From Candidatus Cloacimonadota bacterium (GTDB lineage: Bacteria; Cloacimonadota; Cloacimonadia; Cloacimonadales; Cloacimonadaceae), in the NCBI GenBank assembly GCA_020532085.1, contig JAJBAV010000021.1, positions 1 to 49,287 of the forward strand: a stretch of DNA of 49,287 nucleotides. The letters are read 5' to 3'. The position numbers and the translations under genes are program-made. Positions 39,831-49,206 of this stretch are shown here, piece by piece. A model generated the notes under the pieces. That model saw only the letters and a list, made by a program, of their open reading frames with translations, did no database searches and was not told the DNA's origin. How positions within the stretch are numbered: position 1 is the stretch's first letter; every line of letters starts with the position of its first letter.

Positions 39831-40097
39831 TCAGGCCTCTCCAAAGCCGCCGTTGATGAGTGCTTCGATCTCTTCCAAAAGGTATTCCTCGTCCACCCCG
39901 TCGGCGATCAGATTGAGCATGGAGCCGCATTCCGCGGCCAGCATCATCACGCCCATGATGCTTTTACCGTTCACCCGCATGCTGTCTTTTTCGATGTAAA
40001 ACTCGCTGCGGTATTTGGTGGCCGCGCGCACGATCAGGGTGGAGGGCCGGGCGTGCAGTCCGAGGGGATTTGTGACCTTAATCCTTGTCTGGCGCAT
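39831..40097 (-). CDS. ptsH: PTS phosphocarrier protein HPr
   Basis: An 88-residue phosphocarrier. Both regulatory sites are visible: His15 in NPLGLHARPST (phosphorylated by enzyme I) and Ser46 in VNGKSIMGVMMLAA (phosphorylated by HPr kinase). The ORF start overlaps the end of hprK by 20 bp, so kinase and target are made together. Ser46 plus HprK indicates that this HPr acts in regulation, as in Firmicutes and in the reduced PTS of several Gram-negatives. Confidence 0.97.
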   Translation of the reverse strand: MRQTRIKVTNPLGLHARPSTLIVRAATKYRSEFYIEKDSMRVNGKSIMGVMMLAAECGSMLNLIADGVDEEYLLEEIEALINGGFGEA

Positions 40098-41055
40098 GGA
40101 GGCTGGAAATGCTTGGTTTCACAAGGGGTTGCTTGCGGATCTCGTCGTGCACCTGGCGGTTGAAATCCTCGGCGGCATCGTAACCCACACCTTTGAGGAT
40201 CATGTTCATGGCCGCCACTTCCACGATCACGGAGACGTTTTTACCCGGAGACACGGGCAGATAGATGATGGGAACCTTCACGCCGAGGTGGTCGGCGAAG
40301 TTGGTGGTGAGGCCCACTCGCTCATAATCCATGTTGTCCGCCCAGGGCATCAGCTCGATCTGGAGGTCGATGTTCTTCTGTTTGCGCACCCTTTCGATGC
40401 CGAACATGCGCTCCACATTGATGAAGCCCACGCCGCGGATCTCCATGAAGTGGCCGAAATCGCGGGCGGACCTTCCCACCAGCTGTTCGTCCAGATAGCG
40501 GATGGTGATCATGTCGTCGCCCACGAGGCTGTGCCCGCGGTGGATAAGGTCCAGAGCGCATTCGCTTTTGCCGATGCCGCTTTTGCCGGAAAGCAGGATG
40601 CCCAGGCCAAAAACGTCGATCAGAGTGGCGTGGACGGTTTTTTCCATGGCAAAGGTGTATTGCAGATGGCGGGTGAGCTGCTGGATGAGCTGGATGGTGG
40701 AAAGGCGGCTGGAAAGGATGGGGATCTGCAGATCGTTGGCCAGATATTCCAGCGCGGGGGGAAAAGTGAGGCCCTTGGTGACGATGATGCAGGGGATGTC
40801 CAGCTTGAAGATGGAGCGGGCGCGCTCGAGCATCATATCTTCTTTCAGGCTTTGCAGATAGCGCACTTCCACCTCACCGAAGACCTGAATACACTCAGCG
40901 GAAAAGACATCCAAATAACCGGCCAAAGCGAGTCCAGGGCGGTTGATGTGGGGCGAGCTGAGTTTTTTGTTCAGGGTTTGGGGCTCGGTGATCAGCGAAA
41001 GGGCGAGGTCCTTCTTCTTGTGGTCAAAAAACTCGCGGATGGTGATGGATTTCAT
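40078..41055 (-). CDS. hprK: HPr kinase/phosphorylase
   Basis: A 325-residue enzyme that phosphorylates and dephosphorylates Ser46 of HPr. From ATG 41055 the protein starts MKSITIREFF, as expected for the family; ATG 41115 would add 20 residues with no family counterpart. Visible are VHATLIDVFGLGILLSG with the catalytic His, Walker A SGKSGIGKSE (residues 156-165), and the HprK signature region ARDFGHFMEIRGVGFINVER. It lies between hpf and ptsH and overlaps ptsH by 20 bp. Confidence 0.96.
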   Translation of the reverse strand: MKSITIREFFDHKKKDLALSLITEPQTLNKKLSSPHINRPGLALAGYLDVFSAECIQVFGEVEVRYLQSLKEDMMLERARSIFKLDIPCIIVTKGLTFPPALEYLANDLQIPILSSRLSTIQLIQQLTRHLQYTFAMEKTVHATLIDVFGLGILLSGKSGIGKSECALDLIHRGHSLVGDDMITIRYLDEQLVGRSARDFGHFMEIRGVGFINVERMFGIERVRKQKNIDLQIELMPWADNMDYERVGLTTNFADHLGVKVPIIYLPVSPGKNVSVIVEVAAMNMILKGVGYDAAEDFNRQVHDEIRKQPLVKPSISSLHAPDKD

Positions 41056-41118
41056 AGGCGGTCCCCAGCCCGATAGGACCACCGGCAGATCGCGCTGCCG
41101 GCGGTCCGGGGCCATTGC

Positions 41119-41655
41119 TTACGGTTCAAAGAGTTTATAATTCTGCTCGTCCCGTTTCACCAGGACGTTCAGCCTGTCTGTTTCCACGTTTTTGAAGATG
41201 AGGAATTCATCTTTCTGGTTGTCTATCTTTTCCATGGCTTCCTCGATGGTGAGGTTTTCAGCCACGGCACGTTTGGTTTTGACGGTTTTGTGGACCCTGT
41301 TCCCGGGGCTCACCAGGAAATCGGTTTCGCGGGAAAACTCTGGGAACTGGTCTTTGAGGGCCCTCTTCTGATGGTCGGTCACACGGTCTTTCAGCTTCTT
41401 GATCTGAGCTTCCATCTTGTCCAGGGCGTTGTCGATGGAAAGATACATGTCCATCTCCTCCGCCTGGCTCTGCAGGCCGAATTTCGAGGCCTGGAGTGAG
41501 ATCTCGCAGATGTTGCGGCTGTTCTCCAGAGACAGGGTGACGTGGACGGTGATGATATGGTCGAAGTATCTTTTGATCTTCAAACACGATGATTCCACGT
41601 AGTCCCTGATCGCCTTCGTGAGTTCGAAATGACGGGCTGTGATCGTGATCTGCAT
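41119..41655 (-). CDS. hpf: Ribosome hibernation-promoting factor, long form
   Basis: A 178-residue protein that binds the 30S subunit and forms inactive 100S ribosome dimers in stationary phase. The N-terminal S30AE domain begins MQITITARHFELTKAIRDYV. The C-terminal domain (IVKTKRAVAENLTIEEAMEK-like region, VKTKRAVAENLTIEEAM, then FRNVETDRLNVLVKRDEQNY-like end) is that of long HPF, which dimerises by itself. GAAGGAGGAATC precedes the ATG. The place between lpdA/rpoN and hprK corresponds to hpf in the classical rpoN operon. Confidence 0.96.
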   Translation of the reverse strand: MQITITARHFELTKAIRDYVESSCLKIKRYFDHIITVHVTLSLENSRNICEISLQASKFGLQSQAEEMDMYLSIDNALDKMEAQIKKLKDRVTDHQKRALKDQFPEFSRETDFLVSPGNRVHKTVKTKRAVAENLTIEEAMEKIDNQKDEFLIFKNVETDRLNVLVKRDEQNYKLFEP

Positions 41656-41670
41656 GTGTGATTCCTCCTT

Positions 41671-43086
41671 CTAAATTTTGTTTATGGCGAGGTTGTGCAA
41701 GTCCTCGAGGGATTCCTTGATGGTTTCGGACAGGGTGGGATGGGCAAAGGTGACCTTTTCCGCGACGTCGGCCTTCGCGCCCAGCGAGAGCAGCAAAGCC
41801 CCCTGGGCGATGAGTTCGGCGGCGTTCAGACCCAGGATGTGCATGCCCACCAGGCTGTCATCATCCTCGCGGGCGATGGTTTTCACCAGGCCGTAAGTGC
41901 CGCTCATGGCCAGGGCTTTGCCGTTGGCGCTGTAAGGAAGTTTTCCCACCTTGACAGCACCGAATTTTTCCCGGGCCTCGGCCTCGGTGTAGCCCACGGA
42001 GGCGAGTTCCGGATGGGTGAAAGTGCAGCGCGGGATGTTCGCGTAATTCAAAGCGGGGGCGGTGCATTCGCGGCCTTCGCTGAGAGCGCGGATGTGGGCG
42101 GCGACGGTCATTCCCTGTTTACTGGCGGTGTGAGCCAGAGGCAGTTTCGCGGTGAGATCGCCGATGGCGTAAACCCCGGGCAGGCTGCTGCGCATGAAAG
42201 TGTCGATGGTGACGGCGCCCCGCTCCGTTTTCGGCGCGCCACTTTGCCAATCCAGATCACAGCGGGGTACACGGCCCACGCTGAGCAAAACTTTATCCAC
42301 AGTCATTTTGGAGCCGTCGGACAGGGTGAGTTCGTTGCCCGTTGCGGTTTGCAGCACATTTTCCACGCCCACTCCGGTGACGATCTTGATCCCGGATTTT
42401 TTGAGGGCCAAAGTGAGGCGTTTTCCTATTTCCTCGTCCTCCAGGGCTAGGATGCGGGGCAGAAATTCGATGATGGTGGTTTGCACACCAAAGCTGTTCA
42501 TGATGGAGGCAAACTCGCAGCCGATGACCCCGCCGCCGACGATGGCCAGACTTTGGGGCAGTGTTTCCAAAGCCAGGATGCCGGTGGAGGACAGCACGTT
42601 CACTTCATCGATCTTCACGCCGGGAAGTTCCTTGGGCACCGAGCCGGTGGCGAGCACCAGATATTCAGCCCTGATGGACGTTCCGGCTTCCGTGTGCACC
42701 TCATAACCCTTGTCCAGGGCAGAAACACTGATCGCCTTTTCCCGGAGTACTGGAATGGCGCGTTTGCGAAACAGGTGCTCCACACCGCTCACCAACTGTT
42801 CCACAACAGCGTTCTTGCGGGCAAAAACCCTGGCGTAATCGAGTTCGGGGTCCACCGGCGGCAAGCCGTACTCCGCCGCGTTCTTTATCTCTGTGAAGAG
42901 CTCGGAGCTTTTCACCAGGGCCTTGGTGGGAATGCAGCCCCAGTTCAGGCAAACGCCGCCGAGGCGCTCCATTTCAAGCACCGCGCAGTCGATGCCGTAT
43001 TGGTTGAGGCGGATCGCGGTTTCATAGCCTCCGGGGCCGCCTCCAATGATCAAAACTTTGTGTTCGGGCAAATTTTCCTCCTTCAT
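41671..43086 (-). CDS. lpdA: Dihydrolipoamide dehydrogenase
   Basis: A 471-residue FAD enzyme oxidising dihydrolipoamide of 2-oxo-acid dehydrogenase or glycine cleavage complexes with NAD+. It has the FAD motif IIGGGPGGYETA, redox cysteines C46 and C51 in GGVCLNWGCIPTKAL, the NAD motif IVGGGVIGCEFASIM, VYAIGDLTAKLPLAHTASKQ and the active-site HPTLSE near the end. It overlaps rpoN by 4 bp (ATGA) and stands between rpoN and hpf, an uncommon insertion into that gene order. Its partner complex is not in the window. Confidence 0.95.
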   Translation of the reverse strand: MKEENLPEHKVLIIGGGPGGYETAIRLNQYGIDCAVLEMERLGGVCLNWGCIPTKALVKSSELFTEIKNAAEYGLPPVDPELDYARVFARKNAVVEQLVSGVEHLFRKRAIPVLREKAISVSALDKGYEVHTEAGTSIRAEYLVLATGSVPKELPGVKIDEVNVLSSTGILALETLPQSLAIVGGGVIGCEFASIMNSFGVQTTIIEFLPRILALEDEEIGKRLTLALKKSGIKIVTGVGVENVLQTATGNELTLSDGSKMTVDKVLLSVGRVPRCDLDWQSGAPKTERGAVTIDTFMRSSLPGVYAIGDLTAKLPLAHTASKQGMTVAAHIRALSEGRECTAPALNYANIPRCTFTHPELASVGYTEAEAREKFGAVKVGKLPYSANGKALAMSGTYGLVKTIAREDDDSLVGMHILGLNAAELIAQGALLLSLGAKADVAEKVTFAHPTLSETIKESLEDLHNLAINKI

Positions 43087-44534
43087 TGCCGGCGCAGGCG
43101 GCTGTTCAGAATCCCCAGCTCAGAACGGTATTTGGCCACGATCCGGCGCGAAATGTTCAGTCCCTCGGCGCGCAGCAGTTCCACAATGTCCTGGTCGGAG
43201 AAGGGATGCTTCTTACTCTCGTTCTCGATCAGGTGGCTGATCTGGGCCTTTACGTGCTGCCGTGAGATGCCCTCATAGTTGTTGTCCATGCCGGCGGTGC
43301 TGCTGAAGAAATCCTTCAGGGCGTAGATGCCGGAGGGGGTTTCGGCAAATTTATGCTTCACCACGCGGGAGATGGTGGATTCGCTAACAGAAAGGTCGCG
43401 GGCGATCACGGCATAGGTGAGGGGATGGATGAGTCCGGTACCCAGCTGGAAGAAATCTGGCTGGAATTTGATGATTGACTGGGCCACGCGCTGGAGGGTG
43501 CGGGTGCGCATGTAGATGCTTTTAATGAGGAATTTGGCGCTGTTGATGCGGTCGCGCACGAATTTGAGGGTGTCGCGGTCGAAATGGCCGCGGTTGATCA
43601 TCTGGCGGTAGCGGGGGCTGATGATGATGTTGGGGGTGATGTGGTCATTGATGATCACTTCGAATTTGCCGTCGATCTGCTTGATGGTGATGTCCGGGTA
43701 AACGTAGGCGGCGTTGGGGGCCAGGATGCGCAGGCCGGGCTTGGGATCGAGCTTGGCCACGATCTCTTTCATGGCCAGGATGTGGTCCTCCCCCACCCCG
43801 AAGTGGGAGGCGATCTTTTGATAGCGGCGGTGGATGAGGTTTTCAAACTGGTCGGTGCAGAGCCCAACCAGGATGCGGTTGTCGCGCTGCTCTTCCGTGA
43901 GCTGGGCCAGCAGGCATTCGCCGATGTTGCGCGCGGTGATGCCTTTGGGACTGAGCTGGAGGATGATCTGGTGCACCTGTTCCGCGCGATTGGGGCTGAT
44001 CCCGAAAGCCCGGGCCACTTTGGCCAGATCGAAATGGGGCGGCAAAAACCCGTAGCTGTCGCAGCTGTCGATCAGCTCGGAAGCGAATTCGACTTCGTTT
44101 TCCGGCAGGGACAGCGGATAGAGTTGCTGTAGAAATTTCTCCCGGGCGTCTTCTTCATAGCGGATGAGAGATTCGCCCTGATCGGCCTCGGCCTCGCTGT
44201 GCCAGCCTTCGTAGCTAAGATGATAGTCGTTCCACTGATCAAGGATCTCCGTGAGTTCCCGGGCCTCGTTCAGGGTTTGGCCAACTTCCTCGCTGCTACG
44301 GGGATCGTCCAGGGATTCCTTGCTCTCCTGCGGTGGAGTTTCCAGATTGTCCTGCTCATCCTCGTCCTTTTCCTCCCTGAGTTCCAGCAGGGGATTCTGC
44401 TCCAGTTCCTGCTTGATGTAGTCCTCCAGCTCCAGGATGGGCAGGGACAGCATCTTCAAGGATTGCAGCATCTTGGGCTTGAGTGCCAGTTCCTGCCTTT
44501 GCTTGAGGGATATGTTCTGGCTAAGGATGCTCAT
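43083..44534 (-). CDS. rpoN: RNA polymerase sigma-54 factor
   Basis: A 483-residue sigma factor recognising -24/-12 promoters, needing an AAA+ activator. Region I is typical (LKQRQELALKPKMLQSLKML, LPILELEDYIKQELEQNPLL), followed by an acidic region II, the core-binding domain, a helix-turn-helix (LSVSESTISRVVKHKFAETP) and the RpoN box as SRRIVAKYRSELGI near the C-terminus. It begins 4 bp inside the lptB end (ATGA). No activator gene is visible in the window. Confidence 0.97.
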   Translation of the reverse strand: MSILSQNISLKQRQELALKPKMLQSLKMLSLPILELEDYIKQELEQNPLLELREEKDEDEQDNLETPPQESKESLDDPRSSEEVGQTLNEARELTEILDQWNDYHLSYEGWHSEAEADQGESLIRYEEDAREKFLQQLYPLSLPENEVEFASELIDSCDSYGFLPPHFDLAKVARAFGISPNRAEQVHQIILQLSPKGITARNIGECLLAQLTEEQRDNRILVGLCTDQFENLIHRRYQKIASHFGVGEDHILAMKEIVAKLDPKPGLRILAPNAAYVYPDITIKQIDGKFEVIINDHITPNIIISPRYRQMINRGHFDRDTLKFVRDRINSAKFLIKSIYMRTRTLQRVAQSIIKFQPDFFQLGTGLIHPLTYAVIARDLSVSESTISRVVKHKFAETPSGIYALKDFFSSTAGMDNNYEGISRQHVKAQISHLIENESKKHPFSDQDIVELLRAEGLNISRRIVAKYRSELGILNSRLRRQ

Positions 44535-45280
44535 GATTGCGGCTCGAACGGATTGGACAGGAAGCGTTCTCCCAGGTATAGTTTCTTGGCTTGCTCATCA
44601 TTTATCAGCTCCAGTGAAGAACCTGACACTATGATCTTTCCTTCGAAGATAATATAAGCTCGGTTGACGATTTTCAAAGTTTCAATTACGTTGTGGTCGG
44701 TGAGCATGACGCCGATGTTCTTTTCCCGCAGTTTGTTGATGATGTCCTGAATGTCTGCCACGGCGATGGGATCCACGCCGGCGAAAGGTTCGTCCATGAA
44801 TATGAAGGTGGGCTTGGTCACCAAAGAGCGGGTGATCTCCAGCTTGCGGCGCTCGCCGCCGGAGAGGGTGTAAGCCTTCTGTTTGGCCAGGGAAGTGAGG
44901 TTTAGTTCCTCGAGCGCGCTTTCCAGGCGCTCTTTGCGTTCCTGGCGGCTGAGCTTCAGGGTTTGGAGGATGGCCATGATGTTGTCGCGCACGGAGAGTT
45001 TGGCGAAAATGGAAGGTGCTTGGGCCAGATACCCCAGACCCAGCCTGGCCCGGCGGTACATCGGCTGGTGGGTGATGTCACGCCCGTCCAGTAGCACCTT
45101 GCCCCTGTTTGGCTTGGCCAAACCGAGGATCATGTAAAAAGTGGTGGTTTTGCCGGCTCCGTTGGGTCCCAGAATGCCCACGACCTCGCCTTGGTTCATT
45201 TCCATGCTCAGATCGTCGACCACTTTGCGTCTGCCGTATATTTTAACCAGGTTTTTGGCCTGAATTTTGTGCGCTTCCAT
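44531..45280 (-). CDS. lptB: LPS export ABC transporter ATP-binding protein LptB
   Basis: A 249-residue ATPase powering LPS extraction by LptFG. Walker A GPNGAGKTT is at residues 38-46, the signature LSGGERRKLEITR and Walker B FIFMDEPFAGVDP follow, with the switch histidine in VMLTDHNV. The ATG at 45280 has no Shine-Dalgarno sequence; a consensus promoter ends just 8 bp upstream, implying an almost leaderless mRNA. rpoN overlaps its end. Confidence 0.97.
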   Translation of the reverse strand: MEAHKIQAKNLVKIYGRRKVVDDLSMEMNQGEVVGILGPNGAGKTTTFYMILGLAKPNRGKVLLDGRDITHQPMYRRARLGLGYLAQAPSIFAKLSVRDNIMAILQTLKLSRQERKERLESALEELNLTSLAKQKAYTLSGGERRKLEITRSLVTKPTFIFMDEPFAGVDPIAVADIQDIINKLREKNIGVMLTDHNVIETLKIVNRAYIIFEGKIIVSGSSLELINDEQAKKLYLGERFLSNPFEPQS

Positions 45281-45288
45281 ATACTGTT

Positions 45289-45316
45289 ATTATACCCCGA
45301 AAGCGGGCTTTGTCAA
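45289..45316 (-). promoter_or_regulatory. Perfect consensus sigma-70 promoter directly before lptB
   Basis: On the minus strand TTGACA (45316-45311), a 16-nt spacer containing CCCGCTTTCGGG, then TATAAT (45294-45289). Both hexamers match consensus exactly. The -35 includes the TGA stop of the upstream LptA-like gene. The expected start site is about 45282, two or so bases before the lptB ATG. Confidence 0.85.
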
Positions 45317-46389
45317 GACTCGTTGTGGAATTTGTAGACGCCTTTGATCCTTTCGCGCATGATCATGAAGTCCAGCTCATTTTCCTCGTTGAACTTAGCT
45401 TCCATAAACTCGCCGTTGGCGGTATTCACAAAAAAGTCGCGCTCCTCTGTCTGCTCCTGGTCAAAGCGGTAACTCACCGTTTTTTCGGCTTCAAAGCGGC
45501 GGATCTGTTTATCCTCAAAATCGATGCGGACATAGTTTGCCGTCACCCAGTTTTTCTTCGGTCCGTCCTCCTTTTCCGCGAAATCCAAGCGGCAGCCTTC
45601 CACCAGCTCGGCCCGCTGGAGTTCCCGCTCCTGGAAAAAGAGGTAAAACTCTTTGGCGGTGGCGCTGGCGCTGGCCGAGCGGAATTGCGGCTCGCCCAGA
45701 AACATGGCCTTTTCCTCCTTGAGCAAATAGACCAGGAAATCGCTGTTGGCCTCGTAATCCTGGCTGAGCGCCAGAACGTTGAAGGTAGCCATCAGCTTGC
45801 GCTCCGCCTCGAAATATTCAAATTTGTCCGCCCGCACACTGAGGGTGTCCTTGCCGGCCACCTCCATGCGGGGTTCTTCGATCATGTAGGCGTAGCGGTT
45901 CTTGCGGTCCCAAAAAGCGTATCCGCAGGTGAGGGATGCGTTTTCCGCCTGGTCGAAAAAACTCACGTTGCTCCAAACGGTCACGGTGTCGTGAAACTTG
46001 CTGTAGATGGCTTTGTCGGAACGGAACCAGCGTGTGACCCTGCCCTTTGTCTTTTGCTCGATCAGCACCTTGCCTCCGGCGTTCAGTTCATCCGGGATGC
46101 GGTAATAGGTGAGGCTGTCCGCGGCCACGCTCAGGGAATCGTTGTTCACCTTCACATTGCCGTCCAAGCGGGCGATCTTCTGCAGATCGAAGATCAGCGC
46201 CCGGTCGCTTTTGAACTCCGTTTTTCCATACCAGAAATGCACCTTGCCCTCCAGCCGCATCACCTGTTCGTCCTGCACCTTGCTCAGATACAGCTTGTCC
46301 GAATGGATCACGCGGATCTTTTCCCGGCCCTGGCCCCAGAGAGGGAGCAAAGCCAGCAGCAGGCTACCAATCCAGATAATCTTCTTCAA
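45313..46389 (-). CDS. LptA/OstA-like LPS transport periplasmic protein
   Basis: A 358-residue periplasmic protein with signal MKKIIWIGSLLLALLPLWGQ. The body is made of repeating beta-strand units of the OstA type: MRLEGKVHFWYGKTEFKSDR, ARLDGNVKVNNDSLSVAADS, TVWSNVSFFDQAENASLTCG. It is nearly twice as long as E. coli LptA, perhaps a longer bridge or a partial LptD-like N-domain. The start codon is TTG at 46389, overlapping lptC by 26 bp. Order lptC-lptA-lptB supports the call. Confidence 0.85.
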   Translation of the reverse strand: MKKIIWIGSLLLALLPLWGQGREKIRVIHSDKLYLSKVQDEQVMRLEGKVHFWYGKTEFKSDRALIFDLQKIARLDGNVKVNNDSLSVAADSLTYYRIPDELNAGGKVLIEQKTKGRVTRWFRSDKAIYSKFHDTVTVWSNVSFFDQAENASLTCGYAFWDRKNRYAYMIEEPRMEVAGKDTLSVRADKFEYFEAERKLMATFNVLALSQDYEANSDFLVYLLKEEKAMFLGEPQFRSASASATAKEFYLFFQERELQRAELVEGCRLDFAEKEDGPKKNWVTANYVRIDFEDKQIRRFEAEKTVSYRFDQEQTEERDFFVNTANGEFMEAKFNEENELDFMIMRERIKGVYKFHNES

Positions 46390-46933
46390 AGAAGCCCTCG
46401 GCGGAGATATTGTCCATTTCGGTGGGATAAATGCTGAGATTGGTGCGCAAATTGGTGCCGCGCAGAATGTTGCCGTCCTGCACCAGGGTCACCTGCCCCG
46501 GAGCAAGCACCTCGTCCATGTTGCGGTCCCAGATCAGGCGGGCGGTGGAAACATTGCCTTCCTTGCCCCTCAGTTTAACGTTGCCGTGAGCGTAGACAAC
46601 GTTGCGGGCGTCATCCACGATGGTGCTGTCGGCCTGCAGGGATGACGATCCGCCCTTCACCCTGTCATAAGCGGTGATATCCACCTGATAAGCGTTCAGG
46701 ATACGGCGTTCGTAATAGCGGTCGATCCTGGCGGCTTTCAGGATATAGGCCACGCCTTCCTTGTCAAACTCCGTGATGGTCACGTTGGTGCTGGTTTCAT
46801 CCGGCAGGCCGCGCTTTAGTGATTCCGTGCGCAGCACCAGGTCGCTTTCCCCGCAGCCAAAGAACAGCGGCAGTGCCAGCAGCATCAGAAATTCAACTGA
46901 TCTGAGCAAGATACTTGAGCAAAGCCTGCTCAT
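46364..46933 (-). CDS. lptC: LPS export protein LptC
   Basis: A 189-residue protein. N-terminal hydrophobic segment VEFLMLLALPLFFGCGESDL; FFGC might be a lipobox-like end, unlike E. coli LptC, which keeps its membrane helix. The mature part carries the LptC pattern: FDKEGVAYILKAARIDRYYE, YQVDITAYDRVKGGSSSLQA, VVYAHGNVKLRGKEGNV. The start overlaps kdsC by 41 bp; a shorter start at 46885 would lose all positive charges of the signal. Role: hands LPS from LptFG to LptA. Confidence 0.87.
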   Translation of the reverse strand: MSRLCSSILLRSVEFLMLLALPLFFGCGESDLVLRTESLKRGLPDETSTNVTITEFDKEGVAYILKAARIDRYYERRILNAYQVDITAYDRVKGGSSSLQADSTIVDDARNVVYAHGNVKLRGKEGNVSTARLIWDRNMDEVLAPGQVTLVQDGNILRGTNLRTNLSIYPTEMDNISAEGFFEEDYLDW

Positions 46934-47450
46934 GGATCCCCTTGCCGGTGAGCACCAGTTCGATGCACTCCCGCACGGCCCCGCGGCCGCCGGGATGTTT
47001 GGTTACCAGGTCGCTCAGCGCTTTCACCCCCTCCATGGCGTCCGCCGGACAGACCGAGACCGCGGCTTTGAACATGATCGGCAGATCGTTCCAGTCGTCG
47101 CCCATGAACAGCACACTATCGAAGCCCAAACCCAGCTCCTGCAGCAGTTCGCCGGCCTTGGCCAGTTTATTCTGGATGCCCTGGAACACGTAGTCGATCT
47201 TCAGGTCGTCGCAGCGGCGCTGGAGCACAGGGGAGTTCCGGCCGGTGATCACAGCCGTTTTGACGTCTGTCTGCCGCAGCAGCATGAAACCCATGCCGTC
47301 ATGGGCGTCGAAGTTCTTGCTTTCGTTGCCGGCGCTGTCGTAAATGATGCGTCCATCGGTGAGCACGCCGTCACAATCGAAGATCAGCAGTTGTATCTTT
47401 TCCCAGCGCAGCAGGGGTTTATGTGGTTTTGCCAGTTTGTTGAAACTCAT
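46893..47450 (-). CDS. kdsC: 3-deoxy-D-manno-octulosonate 8-phosphate phosphatase
   Basis: A 185-residue HAD-family C0-type phosphatase making KDO for lipopolysaccharide. Motif I is FDCDGVLTDGRIIY with the nucleophile and acid/base Asp; motif II lies in TAVITGRNSPVLQRRC and motif IV in VLFMGDDWNDLPIMFKAAVS. The C-terminus KHPGGRGAVRECIELVL is typical of KdsC. It heads the minus-strand group kdsC-lptC-lptA-lptB-rpoN, as in many Gram-negatives. GGAG stands before ATG 47450. Confidence 0.96.
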   Translation of the reverse strand: MSFNKLAKPHKPLLRWEKIQLLIFDCDGVLTDGRIIYDSAGNESKNFDAHDGMGFMLLRQTDVKTAVITGRNSPVLQRRCDDLKIDYVFQGIQNKLAKAGELLQELGLGFDSVLFMGDDWNDLPIMFKAAVSVCPADAMEGVKALSDLVTKHPGGRGAVRECIELVLTGKGIHEQALLKYLAQIS

Positions 47451-47508
47451 CCGGTCTCCATTTATATTTTTTGTGCGTTACTGCCAAGCTGTTCCTGGAA
47501 CGGGAACA

Positions 47509-47554
47509 CCTGTCCCAAAAACCCGGAGCGAGTTCTCAAAGCTTGCCGGACAGG
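47509..47554 (-). terminator. Hairpin after metK, possible terminator
   Basis: On the minus strand CCTGTCC (47554-47548) starts directly after the metK stop codon and pairs with GGACAGG (47515-47509); a GGTTTTT run lies before the second arm. A CCGG/CCGG inner stem followed by five T could itself terminate. The structure is not a textbook terminator. Confidence 0.5.
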
Positions 47555-48727
<1,173 letters not shown>

Positions 48728-48779
48728 TTTATTCTCCTGTAATGTTTATCTATCGTTTCTGCCCTTGATTTGTCCGGAT

Positions 48780-48803
48780 AAAAAAACCGGCCACTAAAGC
48801 CGG
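48780..48803 (-). terminator. Intrinsic terminator within the metK leader
   Basis: On the minus strand CCGGC (48803-48799) pairs with GCCGG (48791-48787), followed by seven T (48786-48780). It lies upstream of metK, not after any minus-strand gene I can support, so it is probably a leader terminator. Confidence 0.75.
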
Positions 48804-48826
48804 ATGGATAATTATCCGCACTTTAG
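48794..48826 (-). promoter_or_regulatory. Possible antiterminator hairpin overlapping the metK leader terminator
   Basis: CTAAAG (48794-48799) pairs with CTTTAG (48821-48826), and CGGAT (48801-48805) with ATCCG (48814-48818). This 11-bp stem shares bases 48794-48803 with the terminator hairpin, so only one of the two can form. No match to a SAM riboswitch consensus was seen. Confidence 0.5.
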
Positions 48827-49206
48827 CACATTGGAAACGGAGCAAAGGGCAAATCACCGCGTGTCTGCAACATCGCCGTCGGCAATGCGACAGACGGGGG
48901 TATTTTCTTGACACCGCCCAAATCAGTCAAGGAAAATATCCGCGCGGATCCCTCAAACTTGCCAATTGCCTTCGCCCCATGCCCCTGTCGGTACGCCTCT
49001 TGCACGCCTCCCGCCATATCCCCGCATTTTAGGCGGGAATCAGGCGGGGGGTTTACTGAAGGCAACTTGGCGACGGTTAGGCTGGAGTCCAGCTGTGATG
49101 CCCTTCCCCGAGTGAAACCCCGTTCTTCTGTCCATCCATTTTGGAAATCATCTCCGCTTACCTCATACCATTTCGCTTGCATAATTCCAAATATAGGTTA
49201 TTGTAT

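Noticed and set aside
49003-49050. GC-rich CCCGC/GCGGG segments as a further hairpin element
   Set aside because: Only 5-bp stems with several alternative pairings; not distinguishable from GC-rich background.
48823-49182. 119-codon minus-strand open frame upstream of metK
   Set aside because: It covers the leader hairpins and has no recognised motif or ribosome site; the region looks like non-coding leader and repeats.
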